Origin: Volvox africanus
Taxonomy: Eukaryota; Chlorophyta; Chlorophyceae; Chlamydomonadales; Volvocaceae
NCBI GenBank assembly: GCA_030268105.1
Contig: BSDZ01000117.1
Coordinates: 1-64,000, forward strand
Length of the DNA stretch: 64,000 nt
Direction of reading: 5' to 3'
Shown here: positions 23,384 through 36,900 of the stretch, piece after piece
How positions within the stretch are numbered: the stretch's first letter is position 1
Layout of the letters: the number at the start of each line of letters is the position of its first letter
The notes under the pieces: model-generated
Told to the model about the DNA's origin: nothing
The model's input: the letters and a program-made list of their open reading frames with translations, nothing else
The model's database searches: none
Translations under genes and position numbers: made by a program

Positions 23384-26300
23384 TTGAAACTCGATCCCGT
23401 ATCATATCTTACCCGTTTCGATTTCATGGGTGTAGTGACCCTGTTGTGTCCGCCTACAAAGGCCCAATCGCAGAATGTCAGTTTAAGATCCAATTATGAA
23501 CACTGCCCGTACATACCCCAGGATACTGTTGCGGATAAGGGATTTCCGTACCTCGCAAGGCACAGCGGACCCGGACGCCTAGCATACTAAGCCCGTCCTG
23601 GAATTGTGGCTGCCTAGAAAGGCCCAATCGGAAATGTCAGAGGCAGAATATCGTAAATCCAAATCCAAGGGGAAGGGTCATTCACCACTCTAGAGCGAAA
23701 CATCCCTGCAAGGTAATCCCTCAGTCAGTCAAGGCATCAAGACATACACATGTCACCTTTGAAACTCGATCCCGTATCATATCTTACCCGTTTCGATTTC
23801 ATGGGTGTAGTGACCCTGTTGTGTCCGCCTACGAAGGCCCAATCGCAGAATGTCAGTTTAAGATCCAATTATGAACACTGCCCGTACATACCCCAGGATA
23901 CTGTTACGGATAAGGAATTTCCGTACCTCGCAAGGCACAGCGGACCCGGACGCCTAGCATACTAAGCCCGTCCTGGAATTGTGGCTGCCTACAAAGGCCC
24001 AATCGGAAATGTCAGTGGCAGTATATCGTAAATTCAAAACCAAGGGGAAGGGTCATTCACCACTCTAGAGCGAAACATCCCTGCAAGGTAATCCCTCAGT
24101 CAGTCAAGGCATCAAGACATACACATGTCACCTTTGAAACTCGATCCCGTATCATATCTTACCCGTTTCGATTTCATGGGTGTAGTGACCCTGTTGTGTC
24201 CGCCTACGAAGGCCCAATCGCAGAATGTCAGTTTAAGATCCAATTATGAACACTGCCCGTACATACCCCAGGATACTGTTGCGGATAAGGAGTTTCCGTA
24301 CCTCGCAAGGCACAGCGGACCCGGACGCCTAGCATACTAAGCCCGTCCTGGAATTGTGGCTGCCTACAAAGGCCCAATCGGAAATGTCAGTGGCAGTATA
24401 TCGTAAATCCAAAACCAAGGGGAAGGGTCATTCTCCACTCTAGAGCGAAACATTCCTGCAAGGTAATCCCTCAGTCAGTCAAGGCATCAAGACATACACA
24501 TGTAACCTTTGAAACTCGATCCCGTATCATATCTTACCCGTTTCGATTTCATGGGTGTAGTGACCCTGTTGTGTCCGCCTACGAAGGCCCAATCGCAGAA
24601 TGTCAGTTTAAGATCCAATTATGAACACTGCCCGTACATACCCCAGGATACTGTTGCGGATAAGGAATTTCCGTACCTCGCAAGGCACAGCGGACCCGGA
24701 CGCCTAGCATACTAAGCCCGTCCTGGAATTGTGGCTGCCTACAAAGGCCCAATCGGAAATGTCAGTGGCAGAATATCCTAAATCCAAATCCAAGGGGAAG
24801 GGTCATTCACCACTCTAGAGCGAAACATCCCTGCAAGGTAATCCCTCAGTCAGTCAAGGCATCAAGACATACACATGTCACCTTTGAAACTCGATCCCGT
24901 ATCATATCTTACCCGTTTCGATTTCATGGGTGTAGTGACCCTGTTGTGTCCGCCTACAAAGGCCCAATCGCAGAATGTCAGTTTAAGATCCAATTATGAA
25001 CACTGCCCGTACATACCCCAGGATACTGTTGCGGATAAGGGATTTCCGTACCTCGCAAGGCACAGCGGACCCGGACGCCTAGCATACTAAGCCCGTCCTG
25101 GAATTGTGGCTGCCTAGAAAGGCCCAATCGGAAATGTCAGAGGCAGAATATCGTAAATCCAAATCCAAGGGGAAGGGTCATTCACCACTCTAGAGCGAAA
25201 CATCCCTGCAAGGTAATCCCTCAGTCAGTCAAGGCATCAAGACATACACATGTCACCTTTGAAACTCGATCCCGTATCATATCTTACCCGTTTCGATTTC
25301 ATGGGTGTAGTGACCCTGTTGTGTCCGCCTACGAAGGCCCAATCGCAGAATGTCAGTTTAAGATCCAATTATGAACACTGCCCGTACATACCCCAGGATA
25401 CTGTTACGGATAAGGAATTTCCGTACCTCGCAAGGCACAGCGGACCCGGACGCCTAGCATACTAAGCCCGTCCTGGAATTGTGGCTGCCTACAAAGGCCC
25501 AATCGGAAATGTCAGTGGCAGTATATCGTAAATTCAAAACCAAGGGGAAGGGTCATTCACCACTCTAGAGCGAAACATCCCTGCAAGGTAATCCCTCAGT
25601 CAGTCAAGGCATCAAGACATACACATGTAACCTTTGAAACTCGATCCCGTATCATATCTTACCCGTTTCGATTTCATGGGTGTAGTGACCCTGTTGTGTC
25701 CGCCTACGAAGGCCCAATCGCAGAATGTCAGTTTAAGATCCAATTATGAACACTGCCCGTACATACCCCAGGATACTGTTGCGGATAAGGAATTTCCGTA
25801 CCTCGCAAGGCACAGCGGACCCGGACGCCTAGCATACTAAGCCCGTCCTGGAATTGTGGCTGCCTACAAAGGCCCAATCGGAAATGTCAGTGGCAGAATA
25901 TCCTAAATCCAAATCCAAGGGGAAGGGTCATTCACCACTCTAGAGCGAAACATCCCTGCAAGGTAATCCCTCAGTCAGTCAAGGCATCAAGACATACACA
26001 TGTCACCTTTGAAACTCGATCCCGTATCATATCTTACCCGTTTCGATTTCATGGGTGTAGTGACCCTGTTGTGTCCGCCTACAAAGGCCCAATCGCAGAA
26101 TGTCAGTTTAAGATCCAATTATGAACACTGCCCGTACATACCCCAGGATACTGTTGCGGATAAGGGATTTCCGTACCTCGCAAGGCACAGCGGACCCGGA
26201 CGCCTAGCATACTAAGCCCGTCCTGGAATTGTGGCTGCCTAGAAAGGCCCAATCGGAAATGTCAGAGGCAGAATATCGTAAATCCAAATCCAAGGGGAAG

Positions 26301-27133
26301 GGTCATTCACCACTCTAGAGCGAAACATCCCTGCAAGGTAATCCCTCAGTCAGTCAAGGCATCAAGACATACACATGTCACCTTTGAAACTCGATCCCGT
26401 ATCATATCTTACCCGTTTCGATTTCATGGGTGTAGTGACCCTGTTGTGTCCGCCTACGAAGGCCCAATCGCAGAATGTCAGTTTAAGATCCAATTATGAA
26501 CACTGCCCGTACATACCCCAGGATACTGTTACGGATAAGGAATTTCCGTACCTCGCAAGGCACAGCGGACCCGGACGCCTAGCATACTAAGCCCGTCCTG
26601 GAATTGTGGCTGCCTACAAAGGCCCAATCGGAAATGTCAGTGGCAGAACATCCTAAATCCAAAACCAAGGGGAAGGGTCATTCACCACTCTAGAGCGAAA
26701 CATCCCTGCAAGGTAATCCCTCAGTCAGTCAAGGCATCAAGACATACACTTGTAACCTTTGAAACTCGATCCCGTATCATATCTTACCCGTTTCGATTTC
26801 ATGGGTGTAGTGACCCTGTTGTGTCCGCCTACGAAGGCCCAATCGCAGAATGTCAGTTTAAGATCCAATTATGAACACTGCCCGTACATACCCCAGGATA
26901 CTGTTGCGGATAAGGAATTTCCGTACCTCGCAAGGCACAGCGGACCCGGACGCCTAGCATACTAAGCCCGTCCTGGAATTGTGGCTGCCTACAAAGGCCC
27001 AATCGGAAATGTCAGTGGCAGAATATCCTAAATCCAAAACCAAGGGGAAGGGTCATTCACCACTCTAGAGCGAAACATCCCTGCAAGGTAATCCCTCAGT
27101 CAGTCAAGGCATCAAGACATACACATGTAACCT
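23384..27133 (+). repeat. Higher-order repeat built on a three-unit (1125-bp) period
   Basis: Ten short units in a row. A unit with GGGATTT (23384, 24884, 26009) is always followed by one with GTTACGG (23759, 25259, 26384) and then by one or two ordinary GTTGCGG units. The period is 1500 bp once and 1125 bp after that. The same GGGATTT then GTTACGG pair recurs at 29654/30029, 32654/33029, 35244/35619 and 39264/39639. Confidence 0.85.
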
Positions 27134-30100
27134 TTGAAACTCGATCCCGTATCATATCTTACCCGTTTCGATTTCATGGGTGTAGTGACCCTGTTGTGTC
27201 CGCCTACGAAGGCCCAATCGCAGAATGTCAGTTTAAGATCCAATTATGAACACTGCCCGTACATACCCCAGGACACTTACAGCGGTCGCCTTGGTGGCGG
27301 TGTTTGCGGCGGTAGCCGTAGTGGTGTATGTGGCCGTGGTGGCAGCGGTGGCGATGGTGGGAATGGGAACCTCTTTCCGTCCCTCCCTCCGTCCGCCACC
27401 GACGCCACCACCGACGCCGCCAAAGCACCACCATCATCGCCGACAAAGGGCGGGGGAGGGAGATGGGGAGGGCACACCGGAGCCCTATCATTATGATTCA
27501 TATGATTCTTATGAATCTCATGATTATTAATAAATAATAATAGTAATTAAAATAATAATTATTATGATTACAATTATTATGATTATTATAAATATTAATA
27601 TTACGTTAATTACGTTAATTATGTTAATTATTATTATTACGTTTATTATGTTAATTATGTTAATTATGTTTATTGTTATCATTAATATTATTTATATAAA
27701 TATATTTATTTTTATAATAATTATTATTTTTATTACTATTATTTTTATTTTTATTACTATTACTGTTATTGGCATTCGATTGTCACTGTTGCGGATAAGG
27801 AATTTCCGTACCTCGCAAGGCACAGCGGACCCGGACGCCTAGCATACTAAGCCCGTCCTGGAATTGTGGCTGCCTACAAAGGCCCAATCGGAAATGTCAG
27901 TGGCAGAATATCCTAAATCCAAAACCAAGGGGAAGGGTCATTCACCACTCTAGAGCGAAACATCCCTGCAAGGTAATCCCTCAGTCAGTCAAGGCATCAA
28001 GACATACACATGTCACCTTTGAAACTCGATCCCGTATCATATCTTACCCGTTTCGATTTCATGGGTGTAGTGACCCTGTTGTGTCCGCCTACGAAGGCCC
28101 AATCGCAGAATGTCAGTTTAAGATCCAATTATGAACACTGCCCGTACATACCCCAGGATACTGTTGCGGATAAGGAATTTCCGTACCTCGCAAGGCACAG
28201 CGGACCCGGACGCCTAGCATACTAAGCCCGTCCTGGAATTGTGGCTGCCTACAAAGGCCCAATCGGAAATGTCAGTGGCAGAACATCCTAAATCCAAAAC
28301 CAAGGGGAAGGGTCATTCACCACTCTAGAGCGAAACATCCCTGCAAGGTAATCCCTCAGTCAGTCAAGGCATCAAGACATACACTTGTAACCTTTGAAAC
28401 TCGATCCCGTATCATATCTTACCCGTTTCGATTTCATGGGTGTAGTGACCCTGTTGTGTCCGCCTACGAAGGCCCAATCGCAGAATGTCAGTTTAAGATC
28501 CAATTATGAACACTGCCCGTACATACCCCAGGATACTGTTGCGGATAAGGAATTTCCGTACCTCGCAAGGCACAGCGGACCCGGACGCCTAGCATACTAA
28601 GCCCGTCCTGGAATTGTGGCTGCCTACAAAGGCCCAATCGGAAATGTCAGTGGCAGAATATCCTAAATCCAAAACCAAGGGGAAGGGTCATTCACCACTC
28701 TAGAGCGAAACATCCCTGCAAGGTAATCCCTCAGTCAGTCAAGGCATCAAGACATACACATGTAACCTTTGAAACTCGATCCCGTATCATATCTTACCCG
28801 TTTCGATTTCATGGGTGTAGTGACCCTGTTGTGTCCGCCTACGAAGGCCCAATCGCAGAATGTCAGTTTAAGATCCAATTATGAACACTGCCCGTACATA
28901 CCCCAGGACACTTACAGCGGTCGCCTTGGTGGCGGTGTTTGCGGCGGTAGCCGTAGTGGTGTATGTGGCCGTGGTGGCAGCGGTGGCGATGGTGGGAATG
29001 GGAACCTCTTTCCGTCCCTCCCTCCGTCCGCCACCGACGCCACCACCGACGCCGCCAAAGCACCACCATCATCGCCGACAAAGGGCGGGGGAGGGAGATG
29101 GGGAGGGCACACCGGAGCCCTATCATTATGATTCATATGATTCTTATGAATCTCATGATTATTAATAAATAATAATAGTAATTAAAATAATAATTATTAT
29201 GATTACAATTATTATGATTATTATAAATATTAATATTACGTTAATTACGTTAATTATGTTAATTATTATTATTACGTTTATTATGTTAATTATGTTAATT
29301 ATGTTTATTGTTATCATTAATATTATTTATATAAATATATTTATTTTTATAATAATTATTATTTTTATTACTATTATTTTTATTTTTATTACTATTACTG
29401 TTATTGGCATTCGATTGTCACTGTTGCGGATAAGGAATTTCCGTACCTCGCAAGGCACAGCGGACCCGGACGCCTAGCATACTAAGCCCGTCCTGGAATT
29501 GTGGCTGCCTACAAAGGCCCAATCGGAAATGTCAGTGGCAGAATATCCTAAATCCAAATCCAAGGGGAAGGGTCATTCACCACTCTAGAGCGAAACATCC
29601 CTGCAAGGTAATCCCTCAGTCAGTCAAGGCATCAAGACATACACTTGTAACCTTTGAAACTCGATCCCGTATCATATCTTACCCGTTTCGATTTCATGGG
29701 TGTAGTGACCCTGTTGTGTCCGCCTACAAAGGCCCAATCGCAGAATGTCAGTTTAAGATCCAATTATGAACACTGCCCGTACATACCCCAGGATACTGTT
29801 GCGGATAAGGGATTTCCGTACCTCGCAAGGCACAGCGGACCCGGACGCCTAGCATACTAAGCCCGTCCTGGAATTGTGGCTGCCTAGAAAGGCCCAATCG
29901 GAAATGTCAGAGGCAGAATATCCTAAATCCAAATCCAAGGGGAAGGGTCATTCACCACTCTAGAGCGAAACATCCCTGCAAGGTAATCCCTCAGTCAGTC
30001 AAGGCATCAAGACATACACATGTCACCTTTGAAACTCGATCCCGTATCATATCTTACCCGTTTCGATTTCATGGGTGTAGTGACCCTGTTGTGTCCGCCT

Positions 30101-33100
30101 ACGAAGGCCCAATCGCAGAATGTCAGTTTAAGATCCAATTATGAACACTGCCCGTACATACCCCAGGATACTGTTACGGATAAGGAATTTCCGTACCTCG
30201 CAAGGCACAGCGGACCCGGACGCCTAGCATACTAAGCCCGTCCTGGAATTGTGGCTGCCTACAAAGGCCCAATCGGAAATGTCAGTGGCAGTATATCGTA
30301 AATTCAAAACCAAGGGGAAGGGTCATTCACCACTCTAGAGCGAAACATCCCTGCAAGGTAATCCCTCAGTCAGTCAAGGCATCAAGACATACACTTGTAA
30401 CCTTTGAAACTCGATCCCGTATCATATCTTACCCGTTTCGATTTCATGGGTGTAGTGACCCTGTTGTGTCCGCCTACGAAGGCCCAATCGCAGAATGTCA
30501 GTTTAAGATCCAATTATGAACACTGCCCGTACATACCCCAGGATACTGTTGCGGATAAGGAGTTTCCGTACCTCGCAAGGCACAGCGGACCCGGACGCCT
30601 AGCATACTAAGCCCGTCCTGGAATTGTGGCTGCCTACAAAGGCCCAATCGGAAATGTCAGTGGCAGTATATCGTAAATCCAAAACCAAGGGGAAGGGTCA
30701 TTCTCCACTCTAGAGCGAAACATTCCTGCAAGGTAATCCCTCAGTCAGTCAAGGCATCAAGACATACACTTGTAACCTTTGAAACTCGATCCCGTATCAT
30801 ATCTTACCCGTTTCGATTTCATGGGTGTAGTGACCCTGTTGTGTCCGCCTACGAAGGCCCAATCGCAGAATGTCAGTTTAAGATCCAATTATGAACACTG
30901 CCCGTACATACCCCAGGATACTGTTGCGGATAAGGAATTTCCGTACCTCGCAAGGCACAGCGGACCCGGACGCCTAGCATACTAAGCCCGTCCTGGAATT
31001 GTGGCTGCCTACAAAGGCCCAATCGGAAATGTCAGTGGCAGAATATCCTAAATCCAAAACCAAGGGGAAGGGTCATTCACCACTCTAGAGCGAAACATCC
31101 CTGCAAGGTAATCCCTCAGTCAGTCAAGGCATCAAGACATACACATGTCACCTTTGAAACTCGATCCCGTATCATATCTTACCCGTTTCGATTTCATGGG
31201 TGTAGTGACCCTGTTGTGTCCGCCTACGAAGGCCCAATCGCAGAATGTCAGTTTAAGATCCAATTATGAACACTGCCCGTACATACCCCAGGATACTGTT
31301 GCGGATAAGGAATTTCCGTACCTCGCAAGGCACAGCGGACCCGGACGCCTAGCATACTAAGCCCGTCCTGGAATTGTGGCTGCCTACAAAGGCCCAATCG
31401 GAAATGTCAGTGGCAGTATATCGTAAATTCAAAACCAAGGGGAAGGGTCATTCACCACTCTAGAGCGAAACATCCCTGCAAGGTAATCCCTCAGTCAGTC
31501 AAGGCATCAAGACATACACTTGTAACCTTTGAAACTCGATCCCGTATCATATCTTACCCGTTTCGATTTCATGGGTGTAGTGACCCTGTTGTGTCCGCCT
31601 ACGAAGGCCCAATCGCAGAATGTCAGTTTAAGATCCAATTATGAACACTGCCCGTACATACCCCAGGATACTGTTGCGGATAAGGAGTTTCCGTACCTCG
31701 CAAGGCACAGCGGACCCGGACGCCTAGCATACTAAGCCCGTCCTGGAATTGTGGCTGCCTACAAAGGCCCAATCGGAAATGTCAGTGGCAGTATATCGTA
31801 AATCCAAAACCAAGGGGAAGGGTCATTCACCACTCTAGAGCGAAACATCCCTGCAAGGTAATCCCTCAGTCAGTCAAGGCATCAAGACATACACATGTCA
31901 CCTTTGAAACTCGATCCCGTATCATATCTTACCCGTTTCGATTTCATGGGTGTAGTGACCCTGTTGTGTCCGCCTACGAAGGCCCAATCGCAGAATGTCA
32001 GTTTAAGATCCAATTATGAACACTGCCCGTACATACCCCAGGATACTGTTGCGGATAAGGAATTTCCGTACCTCGCAAGGCACAGCGGACCCGGACGCCT
32101 AGCATACTAAGCCCGTCCTGGAATTGTGGCTGCCTACAAAGGCCCAATCGGAAATGTCAGTGGCAGTATATCGTAAATTCAAAACCAAGGGGAAGGGTCA
32201 TTCACCACTCTAGAGCGAAACATCCCTGCAAGGTAATCCCTCAGTCAGTCAAGGCATCAAGACATACACATGTCACCTTTGAAACTCGATCCCGTATCAT
32301 ATCTTACCCGTTTCGATTTCATGGGTGTAGTGACCCTGTTGTGTCCGCCTACGAAGGCCCAATCGCAGAATGTCAGTTTAAGATCCAATTATGAACACTG
32401 CCCGTACATACCCCAGGATACTGTTGCGGATAAGGAATTTCCGTACCTCGCAAGGCACAGCGGACCCGGACGCCTAGCATACTAAGCCCGTCCTGGAATT
32501 GTGGCTGCCTACAAAGGCCCAATCGGAAATGTCAGTGGCAGAATATCCTAAATCCAAAACCAAGGGGAAGGGTCATTCACCACTCTAGAGCGAAACATCC
32601 CTGCAAGGTAATCCCTCAGTCAGTCAAGGCATCAAGACATACACATGTCACCTTTGAAACTCGATCCCGTATCATATCTTACCCGTTTCGATTTCATGGG
32701 TGTAGTGACCCTGTTGTGTCCGCCTACAAAGGCCCAATCGCAGAATGTCAGTTTAAGATCCAATTATGAACACTGCCCGTACATACCCCAGGATACTGTT
32801 GCGGATAAGGGATTTCCGTACCTCGCAAGGCACAGCGGACCCGGACGCCTAGCATACTAAGCCCGTCCTGGAATTGTGGCTGCCTAGAAAGGCCCAATCG
32901 GAAATGTCAGAGGCAGAATATCGTAAATCCAAATCCAAGGGGAAGGGTCATTCACCACTCTAGAGCGAAACATCCCTGCAAGGTAATCCCTCAGTCAGTC
33001 AAGGCATCAAGACATACACATGTCACCTTTGAAACTCGATCCCGTATCATATCTTACCCGTTTCGATTTCATGGGTGTAGTGACCCTGTTGTGTCCGCCT

Positions 33101-33778
33101 ACGAAGGCCCAATCGCAGAATGTCAGTTTAAGATCCAATTATGAACGCTGCCCGTACATACCCCAGGATACTGTTACGGATAAGGAATTTCCGTACCTCG
33201 CAAGGCACAGCGGACCCGGACGCCTAGCATACTAAGCCCGTCCTGGAATTGTGGCTGCCTACAAAGGCCCAATCGGAAATGTCAGTGGCAGTATATCGTA
33301 AATTCAAAACCAAGGGGAAGGGTCATTCACCACTCTAGAGCGAAACATCCCTGCAAGGTAATCCCTCAGTCAGTCAAGGCATCAAGACATACACTTGTAA
33401 CCTTTGAAACTCGATCCCGTATCATATCTTACCCGTTTCGATTTCATGGGTGTAGTGACCCTGTTGTGTCCGCCTACGAAGGCCCAATCGCAGAATGTCA
33501 GTTTAAGATCCAATTATGAACACTGCCCGTACATACCCCAGGATACTGTTGCGGATAAGGAGTTTCCGTACCTCGCAAGGCACAGCGGACCCGGACGCCT
33601 AGCATACTAAGCCCGTCCTGGAATTGTGGCTGCCTACAAAGGCCCAATCGGAAATGTCAGTGGCAGTATATCGTAAATCCAAAACCAAGGGGAAGGGTCA
33701 TTCTCCACTCTAGAGCGAAACATTCCTGCAAGGTAATCCCTCAGTCAGTCAAGGCATCAAGACATACACTTGTAACCT

Positions 33779-33983
33779 TTGAAACTCGATCCCGTATCAT
33801 ATCTTACCCGTTTCGATTTCATGGGTGTAGTGACCCTGTTGTGTCCGCCTACGAAGGCCCAATCGCAGAATGTCAGTTTAAATCCAAAACCAAGGGGAAG
33901 GGTCATTCACCACTCTAGAGCGAAACATCCCTGCAAGGTAATCCCTCAGTCAGTCAAGGCATCAAGACATACACATGTCACCT
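33779..33983 (+). repeat. Truncated satellite unit (205 bp)
   Basis: The only truncated unit inside the array proper. It runs normally to GAATGTCAGTTTA and then jumps to AATCCAAAACCAAGGGG of the unit end, losing 170 bp. The breakpoints lie in the two internal copies of the 45-bp motif (TTTAAGATCCAA and CCTAAATCCAA), as expected for recombination or slippage between them. Confidence 0.92.
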
Positions 33984-36900
33984 TTGAAACTCGATCCCGT
34001 ATCATATCTTACCCGTTTCGATTTCATGGGTGTAGTGACCCTGTTGTGTCCGCCTACGAAGGCCCAATCGCAGAATGTCAGTTTAAGATCCAATTATGAA
34101 CACTGCCCGTACATACCCCAGGATACTGTTGCGGATAAGGAATTTCCGTACCTCGCAAGGCACAGCGGACCCGGACGCCTAGCATACTAAGCCCGTCCTG
34201 GAATTGTGGCTGCCTACAAAGGCCCAATCGGAAATGTCAGTGGCAGAATATCCTAAATCCAAAACCAAGGGGAAGGGTCATTCACCACTCTAGAGCGAAA
34301 CATCCCTGCAAGGTAATCCCTCAGTCAGTCAAGGCATCAAGACATACACATGTCACCTTTGAAACTCGATCCCGTATCATATCTTACCCGTTTCGATTTC
34401 ATGGGTGTAGTGACCCTGTTGTGTCCGCCTACGAAGGCCCAATCGCAGAATGTCAGTTTAAGATCCAATTATGAACACTGCCCGTACATACCCCAGGACA
34501 CTTACAGCGGTCGCCTTGGTGGCGGTGTTTGCGGCGGTAGCCGTAGTGGTGTATGTGGCCGTGGTGGCAGCGGTGGCGATGGTGGGAATGGGAACCTCTT
34601 TCCGTCCCTCCCTCCGTCCGCCACCGACGCCACCACCGACGCCGCCAAAGCACCACCATCATCGCCGACAAAGGGCGGGGGAGGGAGATGGGGAGGGCAC
34701 ACCGGAGCCCTATCATTATGATTCATATGATTCTTATGAATCTCATGATTATTAATAAATAATAATAGTAATTAAAATAATAATTATTATGATTACAATT
34801 ATTATGATTATTATAAATATTAATATTACGTTAATTACGTTAATTATGTTAATTATTATTATTACGTTTATTATGTTAATTATGTTAATTATGTTTATTG
34901 TTATCATTAATATTATTTATATAAATATATTTATTTTTATAATAATTATTATTTTTATTACTATTATTTTTATTTTTATTACTATTACTGTTATTGGCAT
35001 TCGATTGTCACTGTTGCGGATAAGGAATTTCCGTACCTCGCAAGGCACAGCGGACCCGGACGCCTAGCATACTAAGCCCGTCCTGGAATTGTGGCTGCCT
35101 ACAAAGGCCCAATCGGAAATGTCAGTGGCAGAATATCCTAAATCCAAATCCAAGGGGAAGGGTCATTCACCACTCTAGAGCGAAACATCCCTGCAAGGTA
35201 ATCCCTCAGTCAGTCAAGGCATCAAGACATACACATGTCACCTTTGAAACTCGATCCCGTATCATATCTTACCCGTTTCGATTTCATGGGTGTAGTGACC
35301 CTGTTGTGTCCGCCTACAAAGGCCCAATCGCAGAATGTCAGTTTAAGATCCAATTATGAACACTGCCCGTACATACCCCAGGATACTGTTGCGGATAAGG
35401 GATTTCCGTACCTCGCAAGGCACAGCGGACCCGGACGCCTAGCATACTAAGCCCGTCCTGGAATTGTGGCTGCCTAGAAAGGCCCAATCGGAAATGTCAG
35501 AGGCAGAATATCGTAAATCCAAATCCAAGGGGAAGGGTCATTCACCACTCTAGAGCGAAACATCCCTGCAAGGTAATCCCTCAGTCAGTCAAGGCATCAA
35601 GACATACACATGTCACCTTTGAAACTCGATCCCGTATCATATCTTACCCGTTTCGATTTCATGGGTGTAGTGACCCTGTTGTGTCCGCCTACGAAGGCCC
35701 AATCGCAGAATGTCAGTTTAAGATCCAATTATGAACACTGCCCGTACATACCCCAGGATACTGTTACGGATAAGGAATTTCCGTACCTCGCAAGGCACAG
35801 CGGACCCGGACGCCTAGCATACTAAGCCCGTCCTGGAATTGTGGCTGCCTACAAAGGCCCAATCGGAAATGTCAGTGGCAGTATATCGTAAATTCAAAAC
35901 CAAGGGGAAGGGTCATTCACCACTCTAGAGCGAAACATCCCTGCAAGGTAATCCCTCAGTCAGTCAAGGCATCAAGACATACACTTGTAACCTTTGAAAC
36001 TCGATCCCGTATCATATCTTACCCGTTTCGATTTCATGGGTGTAGTGACCCTGTTGTGTCCGCCTACGAAGGCCCAATCGCAGAATGTCAGTTTAAGATC
36101 CAATTATGAACACTGCCCGTACATACCCCAGGATACTGTTGCGGATAAGGAGTTTCCGTACCTCGCAAGGCACAGCGGACCCGGACGCCTAGCATACTAA
36201 GCCCGTCCTGGAATTGTGGCTGCCTACAAAGGCCCAATCGAAAATGTCAGTGGCAGTATATCGTAAATCCAAAACCAAGGGGAAGGGTCATTCTCCACTC
36301 TAGAGCGAAACATTCCTGCAAGGTAATCCCTCAGTCAGTCAAGGCATCAAGACATACACTTGTAACCTTTGAAACTCGATCCCGTATCATATCTTACCCG
36401 TTTCGATTTCATGGGTGTAGTGACCCTGTTGTGTCCGCCTACGAAGGCCCAATCGCAGAATGTCAGTTTAAGATCCAATTATGAACACTGCCCGTACATA
36501 CCCCAGGATACTGTTGCGGATAAGGAATTTCCGTACCTCGCAAGGCACAGCAAACCCGGACGCCTAGCATACTAAGCCCGTCCTGGAATTGTGGCTGCCT
36601 ACAAAGGCCCAATCGGAAATGTCAGTGGCAGAATATCCTAAATCCAAAACCAAGGGGAAGGGTCATTCACCACTCTAGAGCGAAACATCCCTGCAAGGTA
36701 ATCCCTCAGTCAGTCAAGGCATCAAGACATACACATGTCACCTTTGAAACTCGATCCCGTATCATATCTTACCCGTTTCGATTTCATGGGTGTAGTGACC
36801 CTGTTGTGTCCGCCTACGAAGGCCCAATCGCAGAATGTCAGTTTAAGATCCAATTATGAACACTGCCCGTACATACCCCAGGACACTTACAGCGGTCGCC

